Shown: positions 25,092 through 33,517 of the stretch, piece after piece
How positions within the stretch are numbered: position 1 is the stretch's first letter
Layout: every line of letters starts with the position of its first letter
DNA from: JANNNF01 sp040385825
GTDB taxonomy: Bacteria > Pseudomonadota > Alphaproteobacteria > Rhodobacterales > Rhodobacteraceae
Assembly: GCA_040385825.1 (NCBI GenBank)
Contig: JAZKGQ010000006.1
Span: 496,001 to 560,000, forward strand
Length of the DNA: 64,000 nucleotides
Direction of reading: 5' to 3'
Translations under genes and position numbers: made by a program
The notes under the pieces: model-generated
The model's input: the letters and a program-made list of their open reading frames with translations, nothing else
Told to the model about the DNA's origin: nothing
Databases searched by the model: none

Positions 25092-25804
25092 GGATTGCAA
25101 TGTGGTCTGGTCCGCGGAACCTGTCGACTGCGATGATGTATGCGTTTTCGGCGCGCGGGGATGCCGTGGTCTGGGACGAGCCGTTCTACGCCGCCTATCT
25201 GGAGGCGACAGGCATCGACCACCCGATGCGGGAAGCGATCATCGCCGAGAATGAATCCGACCCCGACCGCATAGCCTCGATCTGCAAAGGCCCGGTGCCG
25301 CAACATAAAACGCTGTTTTATCAAAAGCATATGACCCTGCACATGATTGACGGTTTTGACCGGCGCTGGATGCGGGCCTGTTCCAACGTCTTCCTGATCC
25401 GCCATCCGGCGCGGGTGGTCGCGAGCTATGCCAAGAAACGCGATGCCGCAACGCTGGCGGATATCGGCTTTGTGCAGCAAGAACAGTTGTTCAACGAGGT
25501 GGCCGGTTGGTCGGGCACGACACCACTGGTGATCGACAGTGACGACATCCGCGCCGACCCCGAAGGCATGCTGCGCAAGCTTTGCGCGGGTCTGAGCATT
25601 GATTTCACACGGAAAATGCTGAAATGGCCTGCCGGGGGCAACGAGGCTGACGGCACCTGGGCGCCGCATTGGTACGCGGCTGTGCATCGGTCGACCGGGT
25701 TTGACGGGTCCGAAGGCCCGCTGCCCGCCCTGGGCGGGGCCTATACCGATCTGGCGGCGGCGGCTTTGCCATATTATCAAAGGCTTGCCGAACACCGCCT
25801 GTAG
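25088..25804 (+). CDS. Sulfotransferase-family-like protein
   Basis: 238-residue cytosolic protein starting MRIAMWSGPRNLSTAMMYAF, a P-loop-like motif similar to the PAPS 5'-phosphosulfate loop of sulfotransferases. VFLIRHPARVVASY resembles their 3'-phosphate-binding region. Acceptor and even sulfotransferase activity are unproven; homologues are found fused or linked to class IV aminotransferases, as here, which suggests a shared amino-acid-derived substrate. The stop codon TAG lies inside a 28-bp palindrome. Confidence 0.72.
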   Translation: MRIAMWSGPRNLSTAMMYAFSARGDAVVWDEPFYAAYLEATGIDHPMREAIIAENESDPDRIASICKGPVPQHKTLFYQKHMTLHMIDGFDRRWMRACSNVFLIRHPARVVASYAKKRDAATLADIGFVQQEQLFNEVAGWSGTTPLVIDSDDIRADPEGMLRKLCAGLSIDFTRKMLKWPAGGNEADGTWAPHWYAAVHRSTGFDGSEGPLPALGGAYTDLAAAALPYYQRLAEHRL

Positions 25805-25828
25805 GATGGGCAATATTGCCCATCCTAC
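25801..25828. terminator. 28-bp perfect palindrome, probable bidirectional terminator
   Basis: GTAGGATGGGCAAT is followed immediately by its exact reverse complement. It lies between convergent genes (sulfotransferase-like and argG) and contains the stop codon of the former. No T run follows, so it might be a dispersed repeat or protein site instead. Confidence 0.55.
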
Positions 25829-25835
25829 GATGCCG

Positions 25836-27059
25836 TCACTTCACCCGAGCGTTCCGCGTGGCGATCAGCTTCAGGCGCAGGGCGTTCAGCTTGATGAATC
25901 CTGCCGCATCCTTCTGGTCATAGGCGCCTGCGTCTTCTTCAAAGGTCACATGCTTTTCGGAATAGAGACTGTGATCCGACCAGCGCGCAACCGTCCGCAC
26001 CGACCCCTTGTACAGCTTCAACCGCACTGTGCCCGTCACATGGTCTTGTGACTTGTCGATCAAGGCCTGCAACATCTCGCGTTCCGGGCTGAACCAGAAG
26101 CCATTGTAGATCAGTTCCGCATAGCGCGGCATGATGCTGTCCTTCAGGTGCCCGGCACCTGCGTCCAGCGTGATCTGCTCGATCCCGCGATGGGCCTCCA
26201 GCAGGATCGTGCCGCCCGGCGTTTCATAGGCCCCGCGCGATTTCATGCCGACAAAGCGGTTTTCCACCAGATCCAGCCGCCCGACCCCGTGCTTGCCGCC
26301 AATCTCGTTCAACCGGGTCAGGATCGTTGCGGGCGACAGCGCCTCGCCGTTGATCGACACCGCATCGCCGCGTTCAAACCCGACCTCGATGAACTCGGGC
26401 GCATCCGGAGCATCCTCGGGCGCCACGGTGCGCTGCCAGACGTAATCCGGCGGCTCCACCCCCGGATTTTCCAGTACCTTGCCCTCGGACGAGGTGTGCA
26501 GCAGGTTCGCATCCACCGAAAACGGCGCATCGCCGCGCTTGTCCTTGGCAATCGGAATCTGGTTGGCCTCGGCAAATTCCAGCAACCTGGTCCGACTGGT
26601 CAGATCCCATTCGCGCCAGGGCGCGATCACCTTGATCGCCGGGTCCAGCGCATAGGCCGACAACTCGAACCGGACCTGATCATTGCCCTTGCCGGTCGCG
26701 CCATGCGCCACGGCATCGGCCCCGGTTTCCTGCGCGATCCGCACCAGATGCTGCGAAATCAGCGGCCGCGCGATAGATGTGCCCAGCAGATAGAGGCCTT
26801 CATACAGCGCATTGGCGCGGAACATCGGGAACACGAAGTCACGCACGAATTCTTCACGCACATCGACGATGTGAATGTTTTCAGGCTTGATCCCCAGCAG
26901 GATCGCCTTCTGGCGCGCGGGTTCCAGTTCTTCGCCCTGCCCCAGATCGGCGGTGAAGGTCACCACCTCGCAGCCATATTCGGTCTGCAACCATTTCAGG
27001 ATGATCGAGGTATCAAGGCCGCCGGAATAGGCGAGAACGACTTTCTTCGGGGCAGACAT
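25836..27059 (-). CDS. argG: Argininosuccinate synthase
   Basis: 407-residue ATP-dependent ligase joining citrulline and aspartate in arginine synthesis. The ATP PP-loop AYSGGLDTS is close to the N-terminus; GKGNDQVRFE and the later SPERE region are typical. I start at ATG 27059, with GGAGG properly spaced; an ATG further upstream (27074) adds five residues and would destroy this spacing. It is divergent from ilvA with a candidate promoter in the 126-bp gap. Confidence 0.97.
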   Translation of the reverse strand: MSAPKKVVLAYSGGLDTSIILKWLQTEYGCEVVTFTADLGQGEELEPARQKAILLGIKPENIHIVDVREEFVRDFVFPMFRANALYEGLYLLGTSIARPLISQHLVRIAQETGADAVAHGATGKGNDQVRFELSAYALDPAIKVIAPWREWDLTSRTRLLEFAEANQIPIAKDKRGDAPFSVDANLLHTSSEGKVLENPGVEPPDYVWQRTVAPEDAPDAPEFIEVGFERGDAVSINGEALSPATILTRLNEIGGKHGVGRLDLVENRFVGMKSRGAYETPGGTILLEAHRGIEQITLDAGAGHLKDSIMPRYAELIYNGFWFSPEREMLQALIDKSQDHVTGTVRLKLYKGSVRTVARWSDHSLYSEKHVTFEEDAGAYDQKDAAGFIKLNALRLKLIATRNARVK

Positions 27060-27088
27060 GGGGGCCTCCATCACGGGTTTCGCCCGCG

Positions 27089-27116
27089 ATTAAAGGGAAA
27101 TGCGGTCAAGGGCAAG
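27089..27116 (-). promoter_or_regulatory. Candidate argG promoter
   Basis: On the minus strand CTTGCC (27116-27111), a 16-bp spacer and TTTAAT (27094-27089), resembling the alphaproteobacterial housekeeping promoter. It leads to argG 30 bp downstream. Confidence 0.4.
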
Positions 27117-27185
27117 AACGCGCCCGTACCCGGTACAAATCGCGCCGCGCTTGCCAAGTTCGGGCCGTTGCGCCACATCAGGACG

Positions 27186-28433
27186 ATGAGTGATTTTGCC
27201 CATGCCGCCCGCCAGACCACGCTTGCCCTGCGCGACCTGTTTCCGGAAACGCCGTTGCAGCGGAACGACCACCTGTCTGTGCGCTATGGCGCCGAGATCT
27301 GGCTGAAACGCGAGGATCTGACGCCGGTGCGCAGTTACAAGCTGCGCGGGGCGTTCAATGCGATGCGCAAGGTCCGGGTCGCCAATCCGCAGCAGCGTGC
27401 CTTTGTCTGCGCCAGTGCGGGCAACCATGCGCAAGGCGTGGCCTTTGCCTGCCGCCACTTTGGCGTCAGCGGCACGATCTTCATGCCGGTGACGACGCCG
27501 CAGCAAAAGATCGACAAGACCCGCACCTTTGGCGGTGACGCCATCCGAATCGAGCTGACCGGCGACTATTTCGACCAGACCCTTGCGGCGGCGCAGGCCT
27601 ACTGCCTTCAGGCCTCTGCCCATTTCCTGTCGCCCTTCGACGACGAGGATGTGATCGAAGGGCAGGCCAGCGTCGGCGTGGAAATCCTTGATCAGCTTGG
27701 CGCCGCCCCTGATCTGGTGATTCTGCCGGTGGGTGGCGGTGGGTTGGCGGCGGGGGTGACCAGCTATTTCCGCGATGTGGCACCGCAGACCGGCTTTCGT
27801 TTTGTCGAACCCTTGGGCGGGGCCAGCCTGATGGCCGCGCTGCGCGAAGGGGCGCCGGTAAAGCTGAACCGGATCAACAGTTTTGTCGACGGGGCTGCGG
27901 TGGCGCGCCTCGGGGATCGCACCTTTGCGCGGCTGGCGGGCTATGCGCCCGATCAGGTGATTCTGGCGCCCGAAGACCGGATCTGCGTGACCATGCTGGA
28001 CATGCTGAATGTCGAAGGCATCGTGCTGGAACCTGCCGGCGCGCTGTCCGTCGATGTGCTGCCGGAACTGGCCGGGGTGATCCGGGGCAAGACGGTGGTC
28101 TGCGTCACCTCGGGCGGCAATTTCGACTTTGAGCGCCTGCCCGAGGTGAAAGAACGGGCGCAACGCTTTTCGGGGCTGAAGAAATATTTCATCCTGCGCA
28201 TGCCGCAGCGCCCCGGCGCGTTGAAAGAGTTCCTGTCGATGCTGGGGGCCGAGGATGATATCGCCCGCTTTGAATACCTCAAGAAATCGGCGCGCAACTT
28301 CGGCTCGGTGCTGATCGGCATTGAAACCAGACAGGCGGCAAATTTTCAGACCTTTACCGACCGGATGGATGCGGCGGGTTTTACCTATCGCGATATTACC
28401 AATGATGATGCGCTGGCCGAGTTTCTGATCTGA
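27186..28433 (+). CDS. ilvA: Threonine dehydratase
   Basis: 415-residue PLP enzyme that deaminates threonine to 2-oxobutanoate for isoleucine synthesis. The PLP lysine is in SYKLRGAFNAM (about 46-56), SAGNHAQGVA is the substrate loop, and PVGGGGLAAGV binds the PLP phosphate. The C-terminal 80 residues (LRMPQRPGALKEFLSML) form a single ACT-like regulatory domain, as in the shorter IlvA form with one rather than two ACT-like repeats. I place the start at ATG 27186, where homology begins, although the frame is open for 1 kb upstream antisense to argG. Confidence 0.93.
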   Translation: MSDFAHAARQTTLALRDLFPETPLQRNDHLSVRYGAEIWLKREDLTPVRSYKLRGAFNAMRKVRVANPQQRAFVCASAGNHAQGVAFACRHFGVSGTIFMPVTTPQQKIDKTRTFGGDAIRIELTGDYFDQTLAAAQAYCLQASAHFLSPFDDEDVIEGQASVGVEILDQLGAAPDLVILPVGGGGLAAGVTSYFRDVAPQTGFRFVEPLGGASLMAALREGAPVKLNRINSFVDGAAVARLGDRTFARLAGYAPDQVILAPEDRICVTMLDMLNVEGIVLEPAGALSVDVLPELAGVIRGKTVVCVTSGGNFDFERLPEVKERAQRFSGLKKYFILRMPQRPGALKEFLSMLGAEDDIARFEYLKKSARNFGSVLIGIETRQAANFQTFTDRMDAAGFTYRDITNDDALAEFLI

Positions 28434-28459
28434 GCCTTTCTGACCTGACGGGCCACCCA

Positions 28460-28780
28460 TCAGGCCGCCGCCTGACCGGCGCCGGCCTGAAACGCGGCTT
28501 TTGACGCGGCATAGCATGACACCACGCGCGCCAGGTCGACGCCGCCTTGCGCCGCGCGGCGTTCGCCATCCTGGCACAGGGCGGCAAGGTCGGTCAGCCC
28601 GAGGTTCAGCGCCGAGCCTTTCAGGAAATGCAGCTGGCCTTCCACCTGTTCGGGCGGAACACCCAGATCAAGCCGGGCGATCACCTCATCCGCCTCCTCC
28701 AGAAACAGGCCAACCACCTCGGCAAAGCCATCTTCGCCAAACTCCGTCCGCAGTTCCGTTACCCGGCCCCAGTCTATCAT
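28460..28780 (-). CDS. Histidine phosphotransfer (HPt) domain protein
   Basis: 106-residue stand-alone HPt protein. The phosphorylatable His51 lies in LHFLKGSALNLG, the canonical HxxKGxxxxxG motif. Such proteins shuttle phosphate between hybrid kinases and response regulators; no kinase is encoded nearby. GGAGG precedes the ATG at 28780. It is transcribed away from a response regulator gene 169 bp off, so that regulator is a natural candidate partner (inference). Confidence 0.88.
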   Translation of the reverse strand: MIDWGRVTELRTEFGEDGFAEVVGLFLEEADEVIARLDLGVPPEQVEGQLHFLKGSALNLGLTDLAALCQDGERRAAQGGVDLARVVSCYAASKAAFQAGAGQAAA

Positions 28781-28949
28781 CGCACCCTCCGCCCCTGCGG
28801 GCTGCCTTTGCTTCGGTCCCACAGCCAACCTGCCGGACCGCCCTTAACAAAGCGTAATCCCTCCTTGCCCATTCCAATGAAATTTTAGCTTTCACAGGAC
28901 GTTAACACCTGTCGCGCAAGGGTGGTCGGCAGGTAACAAGGGGGCGTCG

Positions 28950-30215
28950 GTGCGTCAGGCCATTTCAGTGCGACAGGGCCAAACGGTGTCCGGGGCCATG
29001 TCGCCCCGGCATGTGCTGGTGGTTGACGACAGCAAGGCGCAGCGCCGGTTGATGGCGCTGTATCTGGCCCGTTGGGGGTATCGCGTGACAGAGGCCGCCT
29101 CGGGGGACGAGGCGATGCAGCTTTGCGCGTCGGCCAAGGTCGATATCGTGCTGAGCGACTGGATGATGCCGGGCCTGTCGGGGGTCGATTTCTGCCGCGC
29201 CTTCCGGCGGCTGCCGCGCGAAGGCTATGGCTATTTCATCTTGCTGACCTCGAAATCCGAAAAGGCCGAAATCGCCAATGGGCTGGAGGCCGGGGCCGAT
29301 GATTTTCTGACCAAGCCGGTAAACCCCGATGAACTGCGCGCAAGGCTGCGGGCGGGGGAACGGATTCTGGGCATGCAGGCCGAACTGGTGCAGCAGAACC
29401 GGCTGGTGGGGGCCACGCTGGACGAATTGCAAAAGCTGTATGATTCGCTGGACCGCGACCTGATCGAGGCGCGCAAACTGCAACAAACGCTTGTCCGCGA
29501 CCGGTATCATGATTTTGGCCGGGGGGCAGCGTCCATCCTGCTGCGTCCTTCGGGGCATGTCGGCGGCGATCTGGCGGGGTGTTTTCCCATCAACGATACG
29601 CGCGTGGCGCTGTATTCGGTGGATGTGTCGGGGCATGGCGTGGCCTCGGCGATGATGACGGCGCGGTTGGCGGGGCTGTTGTCGGGGTCGTCGCCGGACC
29701 AGAATCTGGCGCTGACCGGGGGGCGGGATGGCAAGGCCGGGGCCTGGCCGCCCGAGGTTGTGGCGCATCGCTTCAACCGCATGATGATCGAAGATTTTCA
29801 GGTCGATCAGTACTTTACCCTCGCCTATGCCGATGTGGACCTTGCCACGGGCCGGGTGCAACTGGTGCAGGCGGGGCATCCGCATCCGTTGATCCTGCGG
29901 GCGGGCGGGCGGATCGAGGCGGTCGGGCAGGGGGGGCTGCCCATCGGGCTGATCCCCGGCGCCTGCCATGACCGGATCGAGGCGCAGCTTTACCCCGGCG
30001 ACCGGCTGTTCCTGATGTCGGACGGGCTGACCGAATGCCCCGGCGCCGATGGTGGCGATCTGGGCGAGGACGGTCTGGAAGCATTGCTGCGCCGGAATTA
30101 CGCACTCGATAGCCCGGCCTTGCTGGAGGCGCTGGTCTGGGATCTGGTGGCCTTTGCCGGACGCGAGGAATTTCCCGATGATGTATCGGGCCTGTTGTTC
30201 GACTATCGCGGCTGA
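28950..30215 (+). CDS. Response regulator with PP2C-type (RsbU/SpoIIE) phosphatase output
   Basis: 421 residues. Receiver domain about 20-140: acidic pair Asp26-Asp27, phosphoacceptor Asp70 in SDWMMPGLSG, and Lys in TKPVNPDEL. A helical linker (about 140-180) leads to a PP2C/SpoIIE Ser/Thr phosphatase domain with GGDLAGCF, DVSGHGVASAMMT and SDGLTE, all metal-binding motifs kept. This architecture drives partner-switching by dephosphorylating an STAS anti-anti-sigma factor; in Rhodobacter capsulatus RbaY has this architecture. A GTG start with AAGGGGG upstream is chosen; ATG 28998 is the alternative. Convergent overlap of 13 bp with the Nudix gene. Confidence 0.88.
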   Translation: MRQAISVRQGQTVSGAMSPRHVLVVDDSKAQRRLMALYLARWGYRVTEAASGDEAMQLCASAKVDIVLSDWMMPGLSGVDFCRAFRRLPREGYGYFILLTSKSEKAEIANGLEAGADDFLTKPVNPDELRARLRAGERILGMQAELVQQNRLVGATLDELQKLYDSLDRDLIEARKLQQTLVRDRYHDFGRGAASILLRPSGHVGGDLAGCFPINDTRVALYSVDVSGHGVASAMMTARLAGLLSGSSPDQNLALTGGRDGKAGAWPPEVVAHRFNRMMIEDFQVDQYFTLAYADVDLATGRVQLVQAGHPHPLILRAGGRIEAVGQGGLPIGLIPGACHDRIEAQLYPGDRLFLMSDGLTECPGADGGDLGEDGLEALLRRNYALDSPALLEALVWDLVAFAGREEFPDDVSGLLFDYRG

Positions 30216-30661
30216 ACCGCGCGCAGCAGCATCGCCCGGTCGCCTTCATTCGCCAGCACGTCCAGCGCCTGCGCCACCGGCAGCCAGACGGCGGTATGAC
30301 CAGCCTCGGTGGGCGGGCCAAGCCGATAGACCGGCCGCGCCAGATAGACGGTGCAGATCTTTTCGGCCCACATGTCGTAATCGGGCATGTAGGTGAACCG
30401 CCGAAACGCCCCAATCCGGCGGATTGTGCCGATTTTCCAGCCGGTTTCCTCAATCACCTCGCGGTGCAGGGCGGCCAGCGGGTGTTCGCCCGCATCGATC
30501 CCGCCGCCGGGCAGTTGATATTCCGGCACCGGGGCCATCTGGTGCGTCGCCAGAATACTGTCGCCACGCAACAGCACCGCATAGACCCCCGGCCTGCGCC
30601 GATAGCGTTGCCCATCCACCACGGGTTCGCCATAGCGCCGGATTCCAGATGCCCTGATCAT
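30203..30661 (-). CDS. Nudix hydrolase
   Basis: 152 residues with a complete Nudix box, GGIDAGEHPLAALHREVIEE followed by TG, so the metal-binding Glu residues are intact. Family members cleave nucleoside diphosphate derivatives; the substrate is not predictable. Start at ATG 30661 with AAGGGG upstream; the frame continues upstream but into the promoter of hslO. It ends within the last codons of the convergent response regulator. Confidence 0.86.
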   Translation of the reverse strand: MIRASGIRRYGEPVVDGQRYRRRPGVYAVLLRGDSILATHQMAPVPEYQLPGGGIDAGEHPLAALHREVIEETGWKIGTIRRIGAFRRFTYMPDYDMWAEKICTVYLARPVYRLGPPTEAGHTAVWLPVAQALDVLANEGDRAMLLRAVQPR

Positions 30662-30670
30662 GCTGCGCCC

Positions 30671-30698
30671 CTTGGTCCTGCGGTTGCCCTGCCTATAT
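30671..30698 (+). promoter_or_regulatory. Candidate hslO promoter
   Basis: CTTGGT (30671-30676), 16-bp spacer, CTATAT (30693-30698): a good match to the alphaproteobacterial housekeeping consensus, 39 bp before the hslO ATG. The site lies in the 5' leader of the divergent Nudix gene. Confidence 0.5.
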
Positions 30699-30737
30699 AG
30701 GCGCGGTATGCCAAGACTGGCACGTTTAGGAAACCCC

Positions 30738-31727
30738 ATGACCATTGGTTCGCACATCGCCTGGGACGATACCGTCCTGCCCTTTCAGCTTGATGCCTCG
30801 GATATCCGTGGCCGCGTCGCGCGGCTGGACGGCGTTCTGGATCAGGTGCTGAAACAGCACGCCTACCCGCCACTGATCGAGGCGCTGGTGGCCGAGGCTG
30901 CCTTGCTGACCGCCCTGATGGGGCAGGCGATCAAGCTGCGCTGGAAGCTGAGCATCCAGATCCGCGGCAAAGGCCCCGCCCGCCTGATCGCGACCGATTA
31001 CTACGGCCCGCAGAATGACGGCGAACCGGCCCGAATCCGGGCCTATGCCAGCTATGATGCCGAAGGGCTGGATCATGACGCCGCCCCCTTCAGCCAGATC
31101 GGCGAGGGGTATTTTGCGGTGATGCTGGATCAGGGCGAAGGCATGGTGCCTTATCAGGGCTTTACCCCGATTGCGGGCGGGTCGCTGTCGGGCTGTGCGG
31201 AAACCTATTTCGCGCAATCCGAACAGTTGCCGACGCGCTTTGCCGTGACCTTCGGCAAAAGCCAGACGCCGGGCGACAGCTTGCGCTGGCGGGCGGGGGG
31301 CGTGATGTTGCAGCATATGCCGCAGGTCGGCATGTCGGTCGCGGCCGAAGGCGGCACCGGCGAGGGTGGCTTGCTGACCCACACCGACATCCTGTCGGGC
31401 GATGCCAGCGAAAACTGGAACCGCGTCAACCTGTTGCTGGACACGGTCGAGGAGATGGAGCTGATCGGGCCGACCGTCGCGCCCACCGATCTGCTGATCC
31501 GGCTGTTCCATGAAGAACAGCCACGGGTGTTCGATGCCACGGCGGTACGCTTTGGCTGTTCGTGCAGCGAAGACAAGGTGCGCAACACAATGTCGATCTA
31601 CAGCCAGAAAGACATCGCCAAGATGACGACGCCCGAAGGCACCGTCACCGCCGATTGCCAGTTCTGCGGCGCGCATTACAAGATGGACCCGAAAACACTG
31701 GGGTTCGAGGCCAAGAAAGATGCCTGA
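30738..31727 (+). CDS. hslO: Redox-regulated chaperone Hsp33
   Basis: 329-residue cytosolic holdase activated by oxidants such as hypochlorite. The C-terminal zinc switch has Cys274 and Cys276 (CSC) and Cys307 and Cys310 (CQFC), the standard CxC...CxxC arrangement. The N-terminal domain includes EGMVPYQGFTPI. Start at ATG 30738; upstream codons in frame lie in the promoter. The stop overlaps the following Nudix gene by 8 bp, so both are co-transcribed. Confidence 0.95.
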   Translation: MTIGSHIAWDDTVLPFQLDASDIRGRVARLDGVLDQVLKQHAYPPLIEALVAEAALLTALMGQAIKLRWKLSIQIRGKGPARLIATDYYGPQNDGEPARIRAYASYDAEGLDHDAAPFSQIGEGYFAVMLDQGEGMVPYQGFTPIAGGSLSGCAETYFAQSEQLPTRFAVTFGKSQTPGDSLRWRAGGVMLQHMPQVGMSVAAEGGTGEGGLLTHTDILSGDASENWNRVNLLLDTVEEMELIGPTVAPTDLLIRLFHEEQPRVFDATAVRFGCSCSEDKVRNTMSIYSQKDIAKMTTPEGTVTADCQFCGAHYKMDPKTLGFEAKKDA

Positions 31728-32322
31728 TACGGTCGCCCGTCTGGTGCGCGCCCTGGCGCAGCCTGCGGGCGGCTCGTCCGACTATGATCTGAACCCCGGA
31801 CTGGTGTTGCCGCCGGGCCGGGTTCTGCGCCCTGCCGGGGTGTTGCTGGCGGTCTGGCTGCGGCCTGACGGGGCGCAGTTGATCTTGACCAAGCGGTCGT
31901 CGCATCTGAAACACCACCCCGGCCAGATCGCCTTTCCGGGCGGCAAGGTCGATGCAGCCGACGCCGACGCCACCGCAGCCGCCCTGCGCGAAGCCCGCGA
32001 GGAGGTGGGGTTGCCCGAGGCCCGCGTGCAGGTTCTGGGCACCTTGCCTGCGCATGAAACCGTGACCGGGTTTTCGATGACCCCGGTTCTGGGCCTTGTC
32101 CGGGACGATTTCATCCCCGTCCCCGAAGCGGGCGAGGTCGAGGAAGTCTTCACCGTTCCGCTTGCCCATGTGCTGAACCCGGCCAATTTCGCCATCGAGC
32201 GCCGCCGCTGGCGGGGTGAATGGCGGCGGTATTACGCCTGCCCCTATGGTCCCTATTACATCTGGGGGGCAACTGCCCGCATCCTGCGCGGGCTGGCCAG
32301 CCGGGTGCAACCGGGATGCTGA
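31720..32322 (+). CDS. Nudix CoA pyrophosphatase (NudL-like)
   Basis: 200 residues. LTKRSSHLKHHPGQIAFPGG (about 53-72) is the UPF0035 signature that precedes the Nudix box in coenzyme A pyrophosphatases; the box itself ends LREAREEVGL and keeps the catalytic Glu residues, though an Asp replaces the first Glu. Likely cleaves CoA or oxidised CoA to phosphopantetheine and 3',5'-ADP. It overlaps hslO before and cca after, so the three form an operon. Confidence 0.88.
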   Translation: MPDTVARLVRALAQPAGGSSDYDLNPGLVLPPGRVLRPAGVLLAVWLRPDGAQLILTKRSSHLKHHPGQIAFPGGKVDAADADATAAALREAREEVGLPEARVQVLGTLPAHETVTGFSMTPVLGLVRDDFIPVPEAGEVEEVFTVPLAHVLNPANFAIERRRWRGEWRRYYACPYGPYYIWGATARILRGLASRVQPGC

Positions 32323-33455
32323 CCGGCGACTGGTTGACCCACCCTGCCACCCAATCCCTGCTGGCGGGGCTGGAGGCTGCGGGGTTTGCCGCGTTGTTCG
32401 TCGGCGGCTGTGTGCGCAACGCCCTGTTGGGGGTGCCGGTGCTGGACACCGATCTTGCCACTGATGCGCGGCCCGAAACCGTCTCGAACATTGCCAGATC
32501 ACTGGGGTTTCGGTCGGTGCCGACGGGTATCCTGCATGGCACTGTCACCATTCTGGCCGGCGGGCGCGCGCTGGAGGTGACGACCTTCCGCCGCGATGCG
32601 CAGACCGATGGTCGCCACGCCGTCGTTGCCTTTACCAGCGATGTGGCGACCGATGCCGCGCGGCGTGACTTCACCATGAACGCGCTCTATGCCGACCGGC
32701 ATGGCCAGATCATCGACCCGTTGGGTGGGTTGCCCGATCTGCTGGCGGCGCGGGTGCGGTTCGTGGGCGACCCCGATCAGCGGATCACCGAAGATTACCT
32801 GCGCATCCTGCGATTCTTCCGCTTTCACGCGCATTACGGCGACCCCGCCATGGGCATCGACGCCGAGGGGCTGGCGGCCTGTGCGGCCCACGCCGACCAG
32901 ATCCCCGCCCTGTCACGCGAACGGATCGGGGCGGAAATGCGCAAGCTGCTGGCGGCGCCCGACCCCGCGCCCTCGGTGGCCAGCATGGCACAGGCCGGTG
33001 TTCTGGCACAGGTTCTGCCCGGCGCAGACCCCACCGCCCTGGCCCCTTTGGTGCATCTTGAATCCGGTATCCCGCCGCGTTGGCAGCGCCGTCTGGCGGT
33101 GATCGGCGGGCAAGACCCTGCCGGAAACCTGCGCCTGTCGCGCAAGGAGGCGCGCGATCTGGGCCTTGTTCGGGACGAAATTGGAACCACCCACACCCCC
33201 GCCGCCCTGGGCTGGCTGCTGAAGCCCGACCTTGCGCAGGATGCCATTCTGGCGCGCGCCGCGCTGCTGGAAGCGCCTTTGCCGCCGCACTGGCGGGCCG
33301 ATATCGCGCGCGGCGCGACCGCGCGCCTGCCGGTAACCGCCACCGATCTGCAACCGGCCCATCAGGGGGCACAGCTTGGTGCGCGGCTGAAAGACATTCA
33401 GGCCCGCTGGCTGGCAAGCGACCTCACGCTGGCAAAGCACGATCTGTTGGACTGA
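32316..33455 (+). CDS. cca: CCA tRNA nucleotidyltransferase / poly(A) polymerase family
   Basis: 379-residue class II nucleotidyltransferase. FVGGCVRNALLG (about 24-35) is the head motif, VLDTDLAT has the two catalytic Asp residues, and RRDFTMNALYAD is motif B. The C-terminal domain has no HD phosphohydrolase motif. It adds or repairs the tRNA 3' CCA; a poly(A) polymerase role cannot be excluded from sequence. The ATG overlaps the Nudix gene end by 7 bp. A longer frame to 32220 is inside the previous gene. Confidence 0.9.
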   Translation: MLTGDWLTHPATQSLLAGLEAAGFAALFVGGCVRNALLGVPVLDTDLATDARPETVSNIARSLGFRSVPTGILHGTVTILAGGRALEVTTFRRDAQTDGRHAVVAFTSDVATDAARRDFTMNALYADRHGQIIDPLGGLPDLLAARVRFVGDPDQRITEDYLRILRFFRFHAHYGDPAMGIDAEGLAACAAHADQIPALSRERIGAEMRKLLAAPDPAPSVASMAQAGVLAQVLPGADPTALAPLVHLESGIPPRWQRRLAVIGGQDPAGNLRLSRKEARDLGLVRDEIGTTHTPAALGWLLKPDLAQDAILARAALLEAPLPPHWRADIARGATARLPVTATDLQPAHQGAQLGARLKDIQARWLASDLTLAKHDLLD

Positions 33456-33517
33456 CGGTTTTCCTTGGCCTGCAAACGGGCTATATCCGATGGGTAACGC
33501 TGAAAGGCATTCCCCCC

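Noticed and set aside
28844..28858. CtrA-like site TTAA-N7-TAAT upstream of the response regulator
   Set aside because: Second half has two mismatches to TTAA; short AT motifs occur by chance.
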